NCBI RefSeq assembly: GCF_003473485.1
Contig: NC_053049.1
Span: 7,192,001 to 7,256,000 of the forward strand
Source: Medicago truncatula
Lineage: Eukaryota > Streptophyta > Magnoliopsida > Fabales > Fabaceae
DNA length: 64,000 bases
Direction: 5' to 3'
The position numbers and the translations under genes are program-made. Shown here one piece after another: positions 44,136 through 56,164 of this stretch (position 1 is its first letter; each line of letters starts with the position of its first letter). Below the pieces are notes generated by a model that made no database searches, was not told where the DNA came from, and saw only the letters and a list, made by a program, of their open reading frames with translations.

Positions 44136-44765
44136 ATGAAGATTACTCCTATACTTTTCCTTTTCACTCTCCTCTCATCCACCACTTCCTATGCTTCTGT
44201 TCATGATTTTTGTGTAGGAGATATAAAAGCTCCAGAAACACCTACAGGCTATCACTGCATGCCTCTTGCAAACATCACATCGGACGATTTCGTCTTTCAC
44301 GGCTTTGTAGCCGGAAACACTAACAACTCTTTCAACGCTGCACTTACCTCGGCGTTTGTCACCGATTTTCCAGCTCTTAACGATCTTGGAATCTCCGCGG
44401 CGCGGTTAGACATAGCAAAAGGCGGATCTATTCCAATGCATACTCATCCTGGCGCTACCGAATTATTGATTATGGTTCATGGTGAAATAACTGCTGGGTT
44501 TCTAACAACTACTGCAGTTTATTCAAAAACGTTGAAACCGGGTGATCTTATGGTTTTTCCCCAAGGGATGTTGCATTTTCAAGTTAATTCTGGTAAGGGA
44601 AAAGCTACTGCTTTTCTTACTTTTAGTAGTGCAAATCCTGGTGCTCAATTACTTGATCTTCTTTTGTTTTCCAATAATTTACCTTCTGAGTTAGTGGCAC
44701 AAACTACTTTTCTTGATCTTGCTCAAGTGAAGAAGCTAAAGGCTCGGTTTGGTGGAAGAGGTTAG
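44136..44765 (+). CDS. Germin-like protein, ABP19/GER3 type (GLP5)
   Basis: Secreted cupin, 209 residues, no intron; clearly related to GLP3 and GLP4 but more diverged. Signal peptide about 1-20 (ending TSYA). C26 and C41 kept; H102, H104, E109 (HTHPGATE) and H147 form the metal site. Position 83, Gly in the other four copies, is Asp (ALNDLGIS), and residue 115 is His instead of Gln. N46 and N63/N64 glycosylation sites are kept. A TATA-rich run (TCTATATATATATA, about 44051-44064) lies about 75 bp upstream and AATAAA at 44969-44974 downstream. The gene lies outside the 97% duplication but shares upstream islands with GLP3, so it comes from an older duplication. Confidence 0.94.
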   Translation: MKITPILFLFTLLSSTTSYASVHDFCVGDIKAPETPTGYHCMPLANITSDDFVFHGFVAGNTNNSFNAALTSAFVTDFPALNDLGISAARLDIAKGGSIPMHTHPGATELLIMVHGEITAGFLTTTAVYSKTLKPGDLMVFPQGMLHFQVNSGKGKATAFLTFSSANPGAQLLDLLLFSNNLPSELVAQTTFLDLAQVKKLKARFGGRG

Positions 44766-46369
44766 GTATATTAGGATATTATTGCTTATGATCATACTCA
44801 ACTCTTTCTTGTATTGTTTGTTCCAATAATTCATCACCTTTAAGTGATGCATTTGTTTGTATGTGTACGTGTGTGTTTTATTTTATTGATTTCTATGTTA
44901 TACCTATCTCAAATGTCAAGATATGCGGTTGGATGATTTAGCGAGCAAGCTACTTATATTAATGAAACAATAAATTGTGTCACACATTTCTTGGTTCATG
45001 TCTCTCTTTTTTGACTTCTATCCTTTTAGCTATGGGCAATGACTATAGATGACGATATTAATGTTTGTAAAATTGAATCAATTAGTTCAATCGGTTCAAT
45101 TATAAGACCATCTTTAATGATACACTCTTAATCTTTTAAGATCCGGTGCCTATCAGGTATCCTATTGAAGAGAATTTTTTCGAGGTCTTACAAGACCTGA
45201 GGTCTCGCTTAAGACCCTCATTCTTAAGTGGGATCCACACATTTTAAATATTAAATTTTTTGGGTTAATTAAGTTTTTAGTCCCTATAAATATTCACAGT
45301 TTTGTTTTTAGTCCCTACAAAATAAAATCACACTTTTTAGTCCCTGTGACATTTTCCTTAAGCATTTTAGGGATTAAAAATGTTGATGGAAATTTTTTAT
45401 AGGGACTAAAAATGCTGACGGAAAATTTTATAGGGACTAAAAACAAAATTGCAGATATTTATAGGGACCAAAAACTTAATTAACCAAAAAATTAATATAT
45501 AATGATATAAAGTTATCGATAGTTGATTAGTAAGTCTCATTTAAGAAATTTCTATGAGATGCTGGGTTGGAGGGATTAAGTTCTTATTAGATACTACTAT
45601 GAAACAATTATAAATAAGTGATATCTATACATGAGACTCATTTAAGTATAAAAAAACGGATGTCTCTATTGTGGATGCTTTAATTGAACTAAAGAACTAA
45701 TAGAAATTGTGAAATACTACATAAATATACAAAATTATGAAATCTGATTGAATTAGTCGAAATGCAATTACTATCCTCTAATCATTGTTATGAATAAATT
45801 TGCAAATTTTCATTTTTTAAGTTCATTAATGAATTGATGTATCTAAACTATAGTCCAACAACACGAGTTAATGAATGAACTTGAAAGAGTGATTGGAGGG
45901 AGTACAATCCCTCCAATTGAATAGGTTCAACTTGATTCACAACAAATTTGATTAGAGTATGATTCAAACAAGATCATAGCAGGGCGATTCTCTATTTAGT
46001 TAGTTTAACCAACTTATTTAGTCAAAAAATTTAAACACACAGGGATAACTGTAGTTGTTTATGTTATTATATTTGCAATAATGTGATATTCGAAATATTA
46101 TTTTATTCCAAAGTAGGCCCATGACGCGTATTTGATGTGAAATAAAGCAAAAAGATATTGAATTAAAGCTGATTTTGCCCCTTTCATTTCATTCATATAA
46201 AAAAAGAAAAAGAGAGTTGGTTTTGAACCTCCCTAAAAAAGGAAATGGTTTAAATTTGTTCTAACAAATGTGCTCTTTGAATTAAAGCTGAAGATAACGT
46301 TTGGACGAAAAAGTTAAAGTGGCATGCATGCAGGGGCGTTGTGTGTGTGGGGTGGTGGGCGAAACATTA
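44766..46369. other. Downstream of GLP5, no gene seen
   Basis: 3' UTR and AATAAA of GLP5 (44969), then a MULE-like MITE (45263-45485), decayed Stowaway pieces near 45810-45910 and unstructured AT-rich DNA. Confidence 0.5.
45263..45485. mobile_element. MULE-like MITE of the TTTTAGTCCCT family
   Basis: Starts GGTTAATTAAGTTTTTAGTC and ends with the complement ACTTAATTAACC; the arms contain TATAAATATT and TTAGTCCCTA. The inverted similarity extends slightly beyond both ends, and no clean 9-bp duplication is visible. Confidence 0.65.
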
Positions 46370-46438
46370 CTCCCTTCGTCAATCAAATACATTAATTTTT
46401 ATTGACCATTTTTTGTTTACGTTTTGGGATGGAGGGAG
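46370..46438. mobile_element. Very short Stowaway-like MITE (69 bp)
   Basis: CTCCCTTCGTCAATCAAATA and its near complement TTTTGGGATGGAGGGAG, flanked by TA on both sides (46368-46369, 46439-46440). Probably internally deleted. Confidence 0.75.
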
Positions 46439-46492
46439 TATTTATGAAGTCTTTAAAAGAAACAAACTTAATAGATAACTAAAAGAATATTT

Positions 46493-46684
46493 GATACTGG
46501 CTTGTGAGGTGATAATTGCTCCCATTTATAAATATATTGTCAGACCATCTCCTATTCGATACGAGACTTTTAACACAACCCCTCTCAATCAGCACTGTTA
46601 AACTTGGTTCCTGGACATAAATGGTGGGTGGTTTGATAGCGAAAACCTGATAGCAGGTGGCCAAATGAATCTTAATAAGGCTAC
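46493..46684. repeat. Left part of an interspersed legume repeat
   Basis: GGCTTGTGAGGTGATAATTG and CAGGTGGCCAAATGAATC belong to a repeat that resumes after the solo LTR at 47474 (AATACCATCTTAAAAATCGA, GGTTGGATCTAACACAACC). It was an insertion target. Confidence 0.65.
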
Positions 46685-47468
46685 TGTTGATATTGACTTC
46701 AAATTTGTGGTCTGGAAGAACAGAGAAATAGTGACACGATTTTGGCATCGTGACACGATTTCAAGGGAGCCATGAGCTAGTTTGCAGGACGCCAAATCGT
46801 GACACGATCTTGGAAAATCGTGACACGATTCAGAAACTTGCTCGTTAAGTATCCCTGATAAGGACTTGTCTACCTTGGATCAGATGCAAATCGTGACACG
46901 ATCTTGGGAAATCGTGGCACGATTTCTTCAGAGGAAGACTAGTATATATTGTGTTCTTGTGCTTTTTTGAAAGAGAGCTTGGAAGAGCTTAGAGAGAGAA
47001 CTTGGATAGCAAAGGAGGGAACCAATGGGTTGAGTGTCTTTGTTGAGAGTGTCTCTTGGGTTGGGAAAAACATTGTAATCACCTTGGGTTTTAGGGTTCA
47101 TATTGTGAGAGTGGGGAAACACCAAAGGGTAGAATATAGGGTTTGTTCATGTGTAAAGCTTGAAGGCTAGAGTTCTTGTAACCTTTTGTAACACTTTCTC
47201 ATATTGGATTGGAGAGCTGCTCTCTCCCCCAGATTAGGCCATATTGGCTGAACTGGGTCAACAATCTTCTCGGTGTTTTGTTCTTCCTTTTATCACTTAT
47301 CTTGTTTATGGTTTGTTATCTCTTTGTGTGGTTTTGCTATACACTAGTCTAGGGCTGCTTTGTTGTTGTTTGTTTGGAGACCATTTGTTCTCATTGATTA
47401 CCACTATCTCTTGCTCCACACATCAATGTTTATTTCATTGGTGTGAGTTTGGAACCGGATTCACAACA
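46685..47468 (+). mobile_element. Solo LTR (784 bp), probably copia
   Basis: Begins TGTTGATATTGAC and ends ATTCACAACA (TG...CA), flanked by the 5-bp repeat GCTAC (46680-46684, 47469-47473), and splits an older repeat. It contains six copies of a CGTGACACGATT-type motif (46733-46922) and a CT-rich 3' half. No internal domain remains. The orientation is a guess. Confidence 0.78.
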
Positions 47469-47520
47469 GCTACAATACCATCTTAAAAATCGAGGTTGGA
47501 TCTAACACAACCTCACAAAA

Positions 47521-49277
47521 ATTTAAATTTAAAATCATCCATTTCTCTACACTCACTAGACTATTTGTCAAAAAAATAAAAAGAAAGAAAAATATATGTA
47601 GATAGCTTTACCTATATTAGTTAAATATTTTTAACCTACACTACTTTCAAATTGCATCATGACATAAAAAACCCGTATTGTGTTATTTTCAGTCTCTTTC
47701 TTCCTTGATTTTTTATTATTTCAAATGATATATAAAATTTATTTAATATCCAAGATATGGGAGTGACATCGTGAAGATTTGGAAGTTCAAATGAAGGATA
47801 TATATATACATGGGACTTCACCATTGATTTTTTCTTAAAAATATCGACCTAGATGTCAAGGAAACAAAACCACGAATCAATTTGATCCTTATTAATTCAA
47901 ATGGACAGAACTTAACATGTTTCTTGGATTACTTGATTCAACAAGCATATTCTCATTCTACACGATTAATAGATATAGGAAAATTCTATGGTGAAGTCAT
48001 GCAAATGATTTTCTGGTGACGTTAAATGGTGAATCATTGATCATTTGTGCGTTTAATTCATGTCACGTCAGATTATATGGCGTATTAGACATTTTCCCAT
48101 AAGATGTATTATTATATCTTTACTTATTGCAATTGTATTCCTGATTAAATCAAAATTAGACATAGATTTTCATTTGTGCACTAAGATTGAAATTCCTCTT
48201 AATATTTTGTATGAGGATTGATTTGTAATAAGATAAAGTTTAGTTTTAGAGTGGTTCACAAACAGGACACTAGTTGATATGACATCGACAGTTATACTAT
48301 TGCCTAAACAAAATAATTTTTTCAAAAAGTTAATTTTCTAACTGCACCGTAGAAGTTCCCTATTTCCGATTTCATCTAGCTTCAAAAGTTATTAATAGAT
48401 CTTCTATTGCTTCAAAAGATAAGTTTTATTTATTTATGAAATGGAACAGTGGCATATGGTGATGAACATATGATTGGAATGTGAAGTTCGAATGAAAGAG
48501 TTTCTTTTTTTTTATTTTTTTTTTATATACCGTCAAATGAAGGATATATTTGTGTATGACTTTATATGGGAAAATAGGGTTATCAAACCCACGTATTTAC
48601 CAACCAAACTGAATGTTTGTAATTGTTTTAGTATTTGAGGCAAAAGAGTTCTGAAATGAAGCGACAAAGATAGAATTCAAATCTCACCACAATAACAAAT
48701 TGACTATATATATATATATATATATAGGCTTAGATATTTTGCTGTTAATGCTATTAACATGGATGATGTGATTTTGTTCCACATTCATTCTTTTTTGTTA
48801 TTGGTAAATTTGAATTTGTAATGCATCGATGTACTCTATCAATTTTAATGAATGAACATCGTTTATTTTTTAGTAGAAAAGAAACTCCTTATAGCATCCG
48901 TTCACTCGTTCCCTTTTCAACAAATCTTGCCAAGATTTCTAATAAAATTAATGAAAGATAATTTTTTATCACACCTTACTTGTTTCTTGCACGTTCTCTT
49001 ATCGGAATTTAGATTTTACATCATGAAAGTGTAAAACGCGTTTTAATAAACCCTCTATTTTTTAGATTTTGTAATCCAAAAGTAAGGCGCGTGAGAAGGT
49101 CGGAAGATGCATGAAAAAATAGGTTCTCTTAATTTGGATTTTTTTGTAGGACTTCCACTTGTTAAAAAGTAATTATAACAAGAATAATCAAGCAGAGTAG
49201 CAGACAAAACCACCACATCAACTTTCAATTTATTTTTAACCATAAACATAAACAACATAATGCAAACTTCTTGCTTA
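47521..49277. other. Intergenic DNA, no gene seen
   Basis: AT-rich DNA with an isolated arm of the long-inverted-repeat element (about 48745-48870), a TA run (about 48706-48726), and the 3' flank of the first SABATH gene. Confidence 0.5.
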
Positions 49278-52200
49278 TTATGATTTTCTAGTCAATGATA
49301 TGGTAACATTAACGGAATTCATTCTCTCCTTGGATATTTGATCAATCAATAATTCCTTATAACGGCTAAAAACTTCTTCAATGATAGCTTCACCAAAGTG
49401 ACTAACTAGCAAAGGTTCAACCACAGCTCTAATGCACCCTGCAACATCATATTCATTATCATAATCACTTTCATCATTAGAAGTATTTGATTCTGTTTCA
49501 AACAACTCAATGTGATTGATGACAAACGATCCTTCATTGACAACTTCCAATTCCACTTCATTCGGAGACGGATAATAGTGCGGGATGTTAAAAGTATTCA
49601 CTTGATCTTCCCTTATAATCCCCTGTAGCATACAATATTAAGGACAAACACAAATAATTTTCCTATATAACTCATTTTTCATATAGGAAAATGATGTCTA
49701 TACCTGCAACACCATATCATTAAGAGCAGTAGCCAAAAAATCCCAATCGTCGCAACAATATTCCACGTCACATGGATCTTCATTTCTTCTTCCAACCATC
49801 GTTAGAACAATGCGACCCCCTTCAACCAATTCCTTTGCGCGACACTTGAGAAAAATCGACAAGTCTCTTTGAAATTGCTCGTAGTAAGCCTTGACGACAT
49901 TTGAGGGACTTGTGTCGCTGATGTAAATGTTACCCTTATTGTTATCTATACCTTCGGGAACCTAATTAACCAAACAAATAAAAATCAATTAGACATAGGT
50001 TCATATATGTATATCATATGTTTGCATCTATAGATTCAATCGTGTGCTTGCATGTATGTATATCACTGCACTACAACATAATTGACATTTAATAACACTT
50101 GAAAATTGTTACTGAATCATGAAAATGTTACTAATTAAATTGTTTACTAGCTAGTCTATACGCGATGATATGAGTATTTAGATATACAAACTAATTATTT
50201 TTAATTAAATAAAAACTTACTCCCTCTGAAATGAATCAAACAAGGGCACCTGATGAGTTAATTTTTGTGAGCCAAATTTTTAACCAGATGCATTGATTTT
50301 TCAACCACCGCTTTAATTTGTTTATATTTTATTTCAGAAGAAGTATTTTATAAGATTCTACGTATATTTGTGTGTACAATCAAATGGAAAATGACAATAT
50401 GAAAATTATGCATAAGCGAAAAACAACTTAGGACAATAATTTATATCTAGAAGTGTTGATAAAAAACGATTGAGGGGAAACTCTACAAACTCTATCGAAC
50501 ATTTTCAGGACATATTATATCATATTATAATTTTCTTAGAGAAACAAGGTGTTTCCAGGGATATCAATTAAGCAAGAGCATGTGTAAATATACAAGAAAC
50601 ACAATATAATTTTTTCAGATAATAATATAAACCTTTGATAGCCAGTGAAGACTGTAAGAGCAGTGGACGAAATGCAGACTTCGATCAGGAAAAACTCTAT
50701 CATAGAAAGAACCAGGAACACCAAAGAAGTAGCAAGGGCTCATTTCAGTTTTGATTTCATCAAGTAGTTTATGTTTAAAGCTATCAAGTGACTTAAAAAT
50801 GTTGTTGAAGTCATTCCCTGAAAGATCGTTAAAAAAGATCTTGTATTCGGGAGATGCATATTTCAATTGTTGGCAAAGCTTCTCCACAACCATGATGATT
50901 TCTGACACCACAGACAAAGTGTTTTGTCCACAAGAACAACCCAGATCTGCAATTGCAAGGCTTCTGGGAAGTGTGCTGGAGTAGAGGCTAGTTATGGCTT
51001 CCTCTCTTATATGTTTTGTTAAAGAAATTCCCTTTCCCTATAATGACATAAAAAGAAAATGTTTAGCACGGCGCGAGACATTACAAATTACCAATTATTT
51101 TCAATGCAATCATTGATATGTTGTTGGATTGAAAAGCTAAACTCTAAGTGTGAGATGAATAACAATGAGAGAATATGAATGAAATTATATAAAGTGGCGT
51201 AATCCTATGTATAGAGAGGATTTAAGCTAACTAACTAAGGTTACTTGACTAACAAGTAAATCATGTGATAAAGTTAATTTTTATCTAACTAACTAACTAA
51301 ATCTTATCCGACTAATTCCTAGTTAGTGTAAGGTATATATATACATAATAAAATCTAAGCTTAAATATGTATTTCATCTTGCAATTAGAGGTCGTTTAAA
51401 AATTGATCTCTATATTCGCTAATCCTTGTAAACTAGCCTTGCATTCTTTAATCATTTAAAATTTCATCCTTTGACCCAGTTAATCACTGTCAGATCATCA
51501 AATTAGCAAAATGGCATAAGAATGGACAAAAATAACCTCATCATCCTTCTTATTTTCTTCAATTTTCCAACGCTTAAACCATTCAACCCTCTTCTCTTCT
51601 CTTCATTTCTTTTCTGTAGATCTAGCACTGTTATTCTATATCCTCATCTTATTTCTCCTACGTGAATAATACCCAACATTTTCAAACATACCCAATATCA
51701 TTTACATAAAACCAACACCGAAATAGAGGTTTGAATTCAAGGTTTTGCTGGTAATTATTGGGCCACCATAAGTGCCTCTTGAATAAGTTTCTTCCCCACA
51801 CCAATCAAATTTAATATCAAATACAGTGTTGCCTATAAAACTAACCGTGCAAGCTACTAATACCTCAATCATTTGAGTAATGTAGAGCCAACTTGTTAAA
51901 TTGAAGATGAATAAAGTGGAACCTCTAATCGATGAAGGCATGAACTTTAAACACAGTAACGAAAATGAACATGAAAACTGGCTCTAACAATTGAAATCGG
52001 AAAACAAAGTTTACATGTGTCTGATGGAAGCTAGAGAAAGCCATTTAATCCCTTTCAAATCTTGTATGTAATTCTATCATTAGAGCCAATGTATCACATG
52101 GGTATTATAATTATGCTGTTAATATATATCATTTACCTAATGGGTTTACATTACCTTTGATAATTAAGTCTTGTTCGAAAATTGGAAGTGTTGGTCATTG

Positions 52201-53507
52201 TAAAATTGTTCATTGTCATGTTTTGGAGATGGGTTTTAAGAATCATGTTCATGTCGTGAATGAATTGGTGGGTATGTATGGGAAAGTTAGGAGAAGAAGA
52301 AGAGGGTGAGTTGTGATTTGTGTTTGGAGAAGAAGAAGAAATGAAAGAATACGGGTGAGAAGAAGATGAAGATAGGTCCCTAAAAAAAAAAAAAGATGAA
52401 GATATATAGGGGTAAAATTGTCATTTCACGTGTGGGTTGACCAATTACCAGAGCCACGTCATCAAATTAATGACGTGGCAGTCATTGACTGGGTCAAAGG
52501 ATGAAATTTTAAACGATTAAAGAATGCAAGACTAGTTTGCAAGGATTAGCGAATACAGGGACCGATTTTTAAACGATCCATAATTGCAAGGATAAAATAC
52601 ATATTTAAACCTAAAATCTATGGTGATGGGTGGTGGTGGTGGGGTTGGTGGTCCATTGTAGTAGTTGTACATTATAAATTAGTTCTTCATGCTATTTTTG
52701 AAATACAAAATAAGGTGAAATATATTTTTATCTCTGAAATATTTTAAAATTTGTTTTGGTTCAACAAATCTATCTTGCGAGCAATTTTACTCTCTACTGA
52801 TAAATCACCATAGATATTTTTTAATGGTTTTTAGGAGACATGTTTAAAAAACTATAAATGTTGCCCTGTACTTTATTTTTATTTTTATATGAGATGAATT
52901 AAACATGAATTTTTTAAATGTCCAAAAGTTTAAGATAAAAATAATAACGAAAATATGGATTATAAAAATAAATTTTAGACTAATTTTTTGTAGAATGTTT
53001 TTATGATATTTTAAACATAATATAAAAAAAATCACTTAAAAATATACGTTGACTTGGCAAAAGAAACTAAATATGTGATTTTTTTTTTTTTTTTTATGGA
53101 AATGAAAAACAAAAGTTTGAAAGTTCAAAAATGTTATTTAGGGTATGTTGTATATATCATCAAGTAATACGAACACAAGTTATGCAAATGCTATAATAAA
53201 TATCATCTCAATGCTAAAATCACCACCATGACTATAGTCACCAGAAAACCCAAGCTTGGTGATAACATCAATACCCGATCTATTTAGATTAATAAAAGAG
53301 AGGGAAATGTTAAATAATTAGTAATATAATTAAGAGGTAAAACTTAGAGTAAGTCTAATCATATAGAGTGATAAAAAAAAGTCTAATTGTAGAGTCAACC
53401 GATCTAATCTGTGTGTGTATATATGTATGTACCTGGAAAAATGAGTTGTTTGCATAACTTGTTTTCCCATCGCCTCCATTCATGTGCACTATCTTCCCCA
53501 CGTCCAT
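49278..53507 (-). CDS. SABATH family SAM-dependent carboxyl methyltransferase (gene 1)
   Basis: Transfers a methyl group from SAM to the carboxyl of a small acid (salicylate, jasmonate, benzoate or similar); cytosolic. Four minus-strand exons: 53507-53433, 51037-50633, 49961-49704, 49622-49278, all GT-AG and phase 0, giving 360 residues, the usual length. Exon 1 is MDVGKIVHMNGGDG through NNSFFQ, with Q25 at the conserved substrate-contact position. SAM motif at 56-64 (DLGCSCGQN), D101 in NDLSGNDF. The substrate pocket segment is SYSLHWLSK: Y153, H156 and W157. H156 stands where salicylate methyltransferases usually have Met, so the substrate is open. Intron 1 is 2.4 kb because it holds a Pack-MULE. 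No disabling change seen. Tandem partner at 54178. Confidence 0.92.
51358..52611. mobile_element. Pack-MULE in SABATH gene 1 intron, carrying a PPR fragment
   Basis: A 1254-bp element flanked by perfect 9-bp TAAAATCTA (51349-51357, 52612-52620). Termini AGCTTAAATATG and, reversed, GGTTTAAATATG. The inverted arms are over 150 bp (TCGTTTAAAAATTGATCTC, ATTCGCTAATCCTTG, ATCCTTTGACCCAGT, then the complements on the right). The interior includes a PPR-coding piece (52082-52300). The left interior (about 51660-51960) is unrecognised. No transposase. Confidence 0.9.
52082..52300 (+). pseudogene. Captured pentatricopeptide-repeat (PPR) gene fragment
   Basis: In one plus-strand frame: RANVSHGYYNYAVNIYHLPN, GFTLPLIIKSCSKIGSVGHC, KIVHCHVLEMGFKNHVHVVN, ELVGMYGK. 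These are the alternating motifs of a PLS-class PPR protein. About 70 codons, no start, and it runs into MULE sequence after GKVR. A stretch between AVNIY and LPN is shorter than in typical repeats, so a small deletion is likely. The fragment lies on the strand opposite to the SABATH gene. Confidence 0.8.
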
Positions 53508-54177
53508 TCTTGCTTCTTTTAGCTTTATTTCTCTCTAGATATAAATTTATGTTGTGTAATGTGCACTATCATTTAAAAGATATGTTGAGTAATGTGTACA
53601 CTAACCATTATTGCGAGTGCTACATCAATGGGGCCATCCCTGTTATTTTTACTTTTTTAAACAATATCTATTAACTTTATTGTACCTACCATTATTGGCT
53701 GGGTTTTAGATGTAGATATTCTTCTCCTTTAATTTATATATTTTTTATAATAAAAACTATAAATAAATTTAATTATTTTTTATCTTAATCTACGTAAGAA
53801 ATTTAGTGTCACAACCACATTAACATATTTGAACAAAATATATATATATGAATGACCTAAATAAGAAAAAATAAATAAAAAGACTAAAATGCTATAAATA
53901 AATAAGATAAATGACTCCAAGATGATTTTTGTCCAAAAAATATCAATGCTCATTGGCATAATATTTATTAGAAATAATTACTTATAAAAAAATCAAGCAA
54001 AACAATCCAACCAATTCGAATTGAGTTTAATGAACGGACATGATGAACTAAGGTTTGAATCTCATTGAAAGACACTTTAAATATGAGTATCTACAAACAA
54101 ACAATCCGTCACAATGACTTTCAATATCTTTTTTTAATCAAAATAATACAAACTAGAAAAAACAAACTTCTTGCTTA
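53508..54177. other. Region between the two SABATH genes
   Basis: 670 bp containing the promoter of gene 1 (read on the minus strand) and the 3' flank of gene 2. No TATA box could be assigned with confidence; AT-rich runs are frequent. Confidence 0.5.
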
Positions 54178-55822
54178 TTATGCTTTTCTAGTCAATGATA
54201 TGATAACTTTAACGGCCTTCAATTTCTCTTTGGGTAATTTATCAATTATGATTTTTTGGTGACGGCTAAAAATCTCTTCGATTATATCCTCACCAAAGTG
54301 GCTAACTACCAATGGTTCAGCCATAGCTCTCATTAATCGTGCAGCATTATATACATATTCATGATGATTAGAACCATCTACATACGCTTCAAACAACTCC
54401 AAACGATTGATGGCAAATGATCCTTCATTGAGAACTTCTAACTCAACTTCATATGGTGATGGATAATATTGAGGGACATTAAAAGTATTCACTTGATCTT
54501 CCTTTATAATCCCCTGTTGCATACAAAAACCATATTCATATTATAGACTAACACAAATCAACTTCTACTCTAAATAAAAATCTAAGTAGAGTGTTTTAGG
54601 TTCGAACTCCGATCCCTGCATATAACAATGTAATATCCCTGCTAACCGAAGTTATGCTCTAAGGAGCCAGATAAATAGGTTATTTATCTTTTATAGGAAG
54701 ACTTCTTTTTCATTTATAGGATGCTTATATATATATACCTCTAAGACCATGCCATTAAGAACAGCAGCTAAAAGCTCCCAATAGTAGCAACAATATTTTA
54801 TGTCACATGGATCTTCATTTCTTCTTCCTGGCATTGTTAGAACCATGCAACCCCCTTCAACTAGTTCCTCTGCACGACACTTGAGAAAAACCGAGAAGTC
54901 TCTTTTAAATTGATCATAGTATGCTTTGACAACATTTGAGGGACTTGTGTAGTTGATGTAAATGTTGCTCTTATTGTTCTCTATACCCTCCGGAACCTAA
55001 TAATTCCCCATAAAAAATACAAGGTGTTTCCTAAGGTATAAATTAAGAAACGGCACACAAAAATATACAAGAAACACAATATAAAAAATCAGGTAACAAT
55101 ATTTACCTTTGATAGCCACTGAAGGCTGTGAGAGGAATGAATGAAATGTAAACTTCGATTAGGAAAAACTCTACTATAGAAAGAACCAGGAACCCCAAAA
55201 AAGTAGCAAGAACTCATTTTAGTTTTGATTTCATCTTGCAGTTTCTCTTTAAAGTTGTCAAGTGACTTAAATATGTTGTTGAAGTCATTTCCAGAAACAT
55301 CATTAAAAAATATCTTGTACTCGGGAGATGAATGGTTCAATTGTTGGCAAAGCTTCTCCACAACCATGATAATATCTGATACCACAAACAAAGTGTTTGG
55401 TCCAGAAGAACAACCTAAATCTGCAATTGCAAGGCTTTTGAAAAGTGTTTTGGAGTAGAGGCTTGTTATGGCTTCATCTCTTATTGGCTTTGTCAAAGAA
55501 ACTGCATTTCCCTACAACAACATAATAAAGAAAATATTTAAAATCACTTAAAAATAGTTTTTAATTTTTCATAACTAATCTTTCATGGTATGGATTCAAA
55601 TGATAACAAAATTACTCATTTTAAATTAACCATAGGCATTAACTAATTAACTAACATCTTATGTTTTAGTTTGTACTATTCGTCCTGAGTAGGGATTGAG
55701 TTTTTAAATAAAATTTGTTGTTAAACAAAAAAAAAAAAAACTAATACCTGATGAAATGAGTTTTTTGCATAGCTTGTTTCTCCATCACCTCCATTCATGT
55801 GCACTACCTGCCCCAGGTCCAT
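54178..55822 (-). CDS. SABATH family SAM-dependent carboxyl methyltransferase (gene 2)
   Basis: Tandem paralogue of gene 1 with identical architecture. Minus-strand exons: 55822-55748, 55511-55107, 54996-54739, 54513-54178, GT-AG, phase 0; 357 residues. Exon 1 is MDLGQVVHMNGGDG through KNSFHQ (Q25). SAM motif at 56-64 (DLGCSSGPN), D101 in NDVSGNDF. The pocket segment is SHSLQWLSK: H153, Q156 and W157, whereas gene 1 has Y153 and H156, so the two may prefer different acids. Exon 3 contains a Cys/Tyr-rich YCCYYWELL. Introns are compact (110-236 bp). The frame is open upstream of the ATG, but M at 55822 aligns with family starts. No defect seen. Confidence 0.93.
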
Positions 55823-56164
55823 TCTTGTTTCTATTAGCTTTAGTTTTTCCTTTCTAAGTCTTTTGATGGAGTGTTCTTGTGTGCTTAATGATAGGTCAAA
55901 CAACTAACACATATATAGATGTGATGTTATAATGATATCGTGATCACTAAAAATTGAACTATACTTTCCTCAAAAAAAAATAAAAATTGAACTATACTAG
56001 AATAATACCTAACATTGACTTAAAAAAAAATAATGTCATAATCACAGGTCATACACTGAAAAATATCAATTAAAATTTGGACACCCTTAATTTTAAACTC
56101 TTGATCAAGATATTCTGTCACCTCACATGCTTTTATTGTCTTTTTCCTTTTTTCGTTGACGAAA
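55823..56164. other. Upstream of SABATH gene 2
   Basis: Probable promoter region (minus strand) up to the edge of the 1.8-kb tandem duplication. No element can be assigned. Confidence 0.4.

Noticed and set aside
46596-47468. Alternative solo LTR start at TGTTAAACTTGG (46596)
   Set aside because: No matching 5-bp duplication; 46596-46684 belongs to the older repeat, and the start at 46685 gives a perfect GCTAC duplication.
55721-55903. Extended N-terminus of SABATH gene 2 (starting 27 codons upstream)
   Set aside because: Family members begin at the M of MDLGQVVHMNGG; the extension has no counterpart in gene 1.
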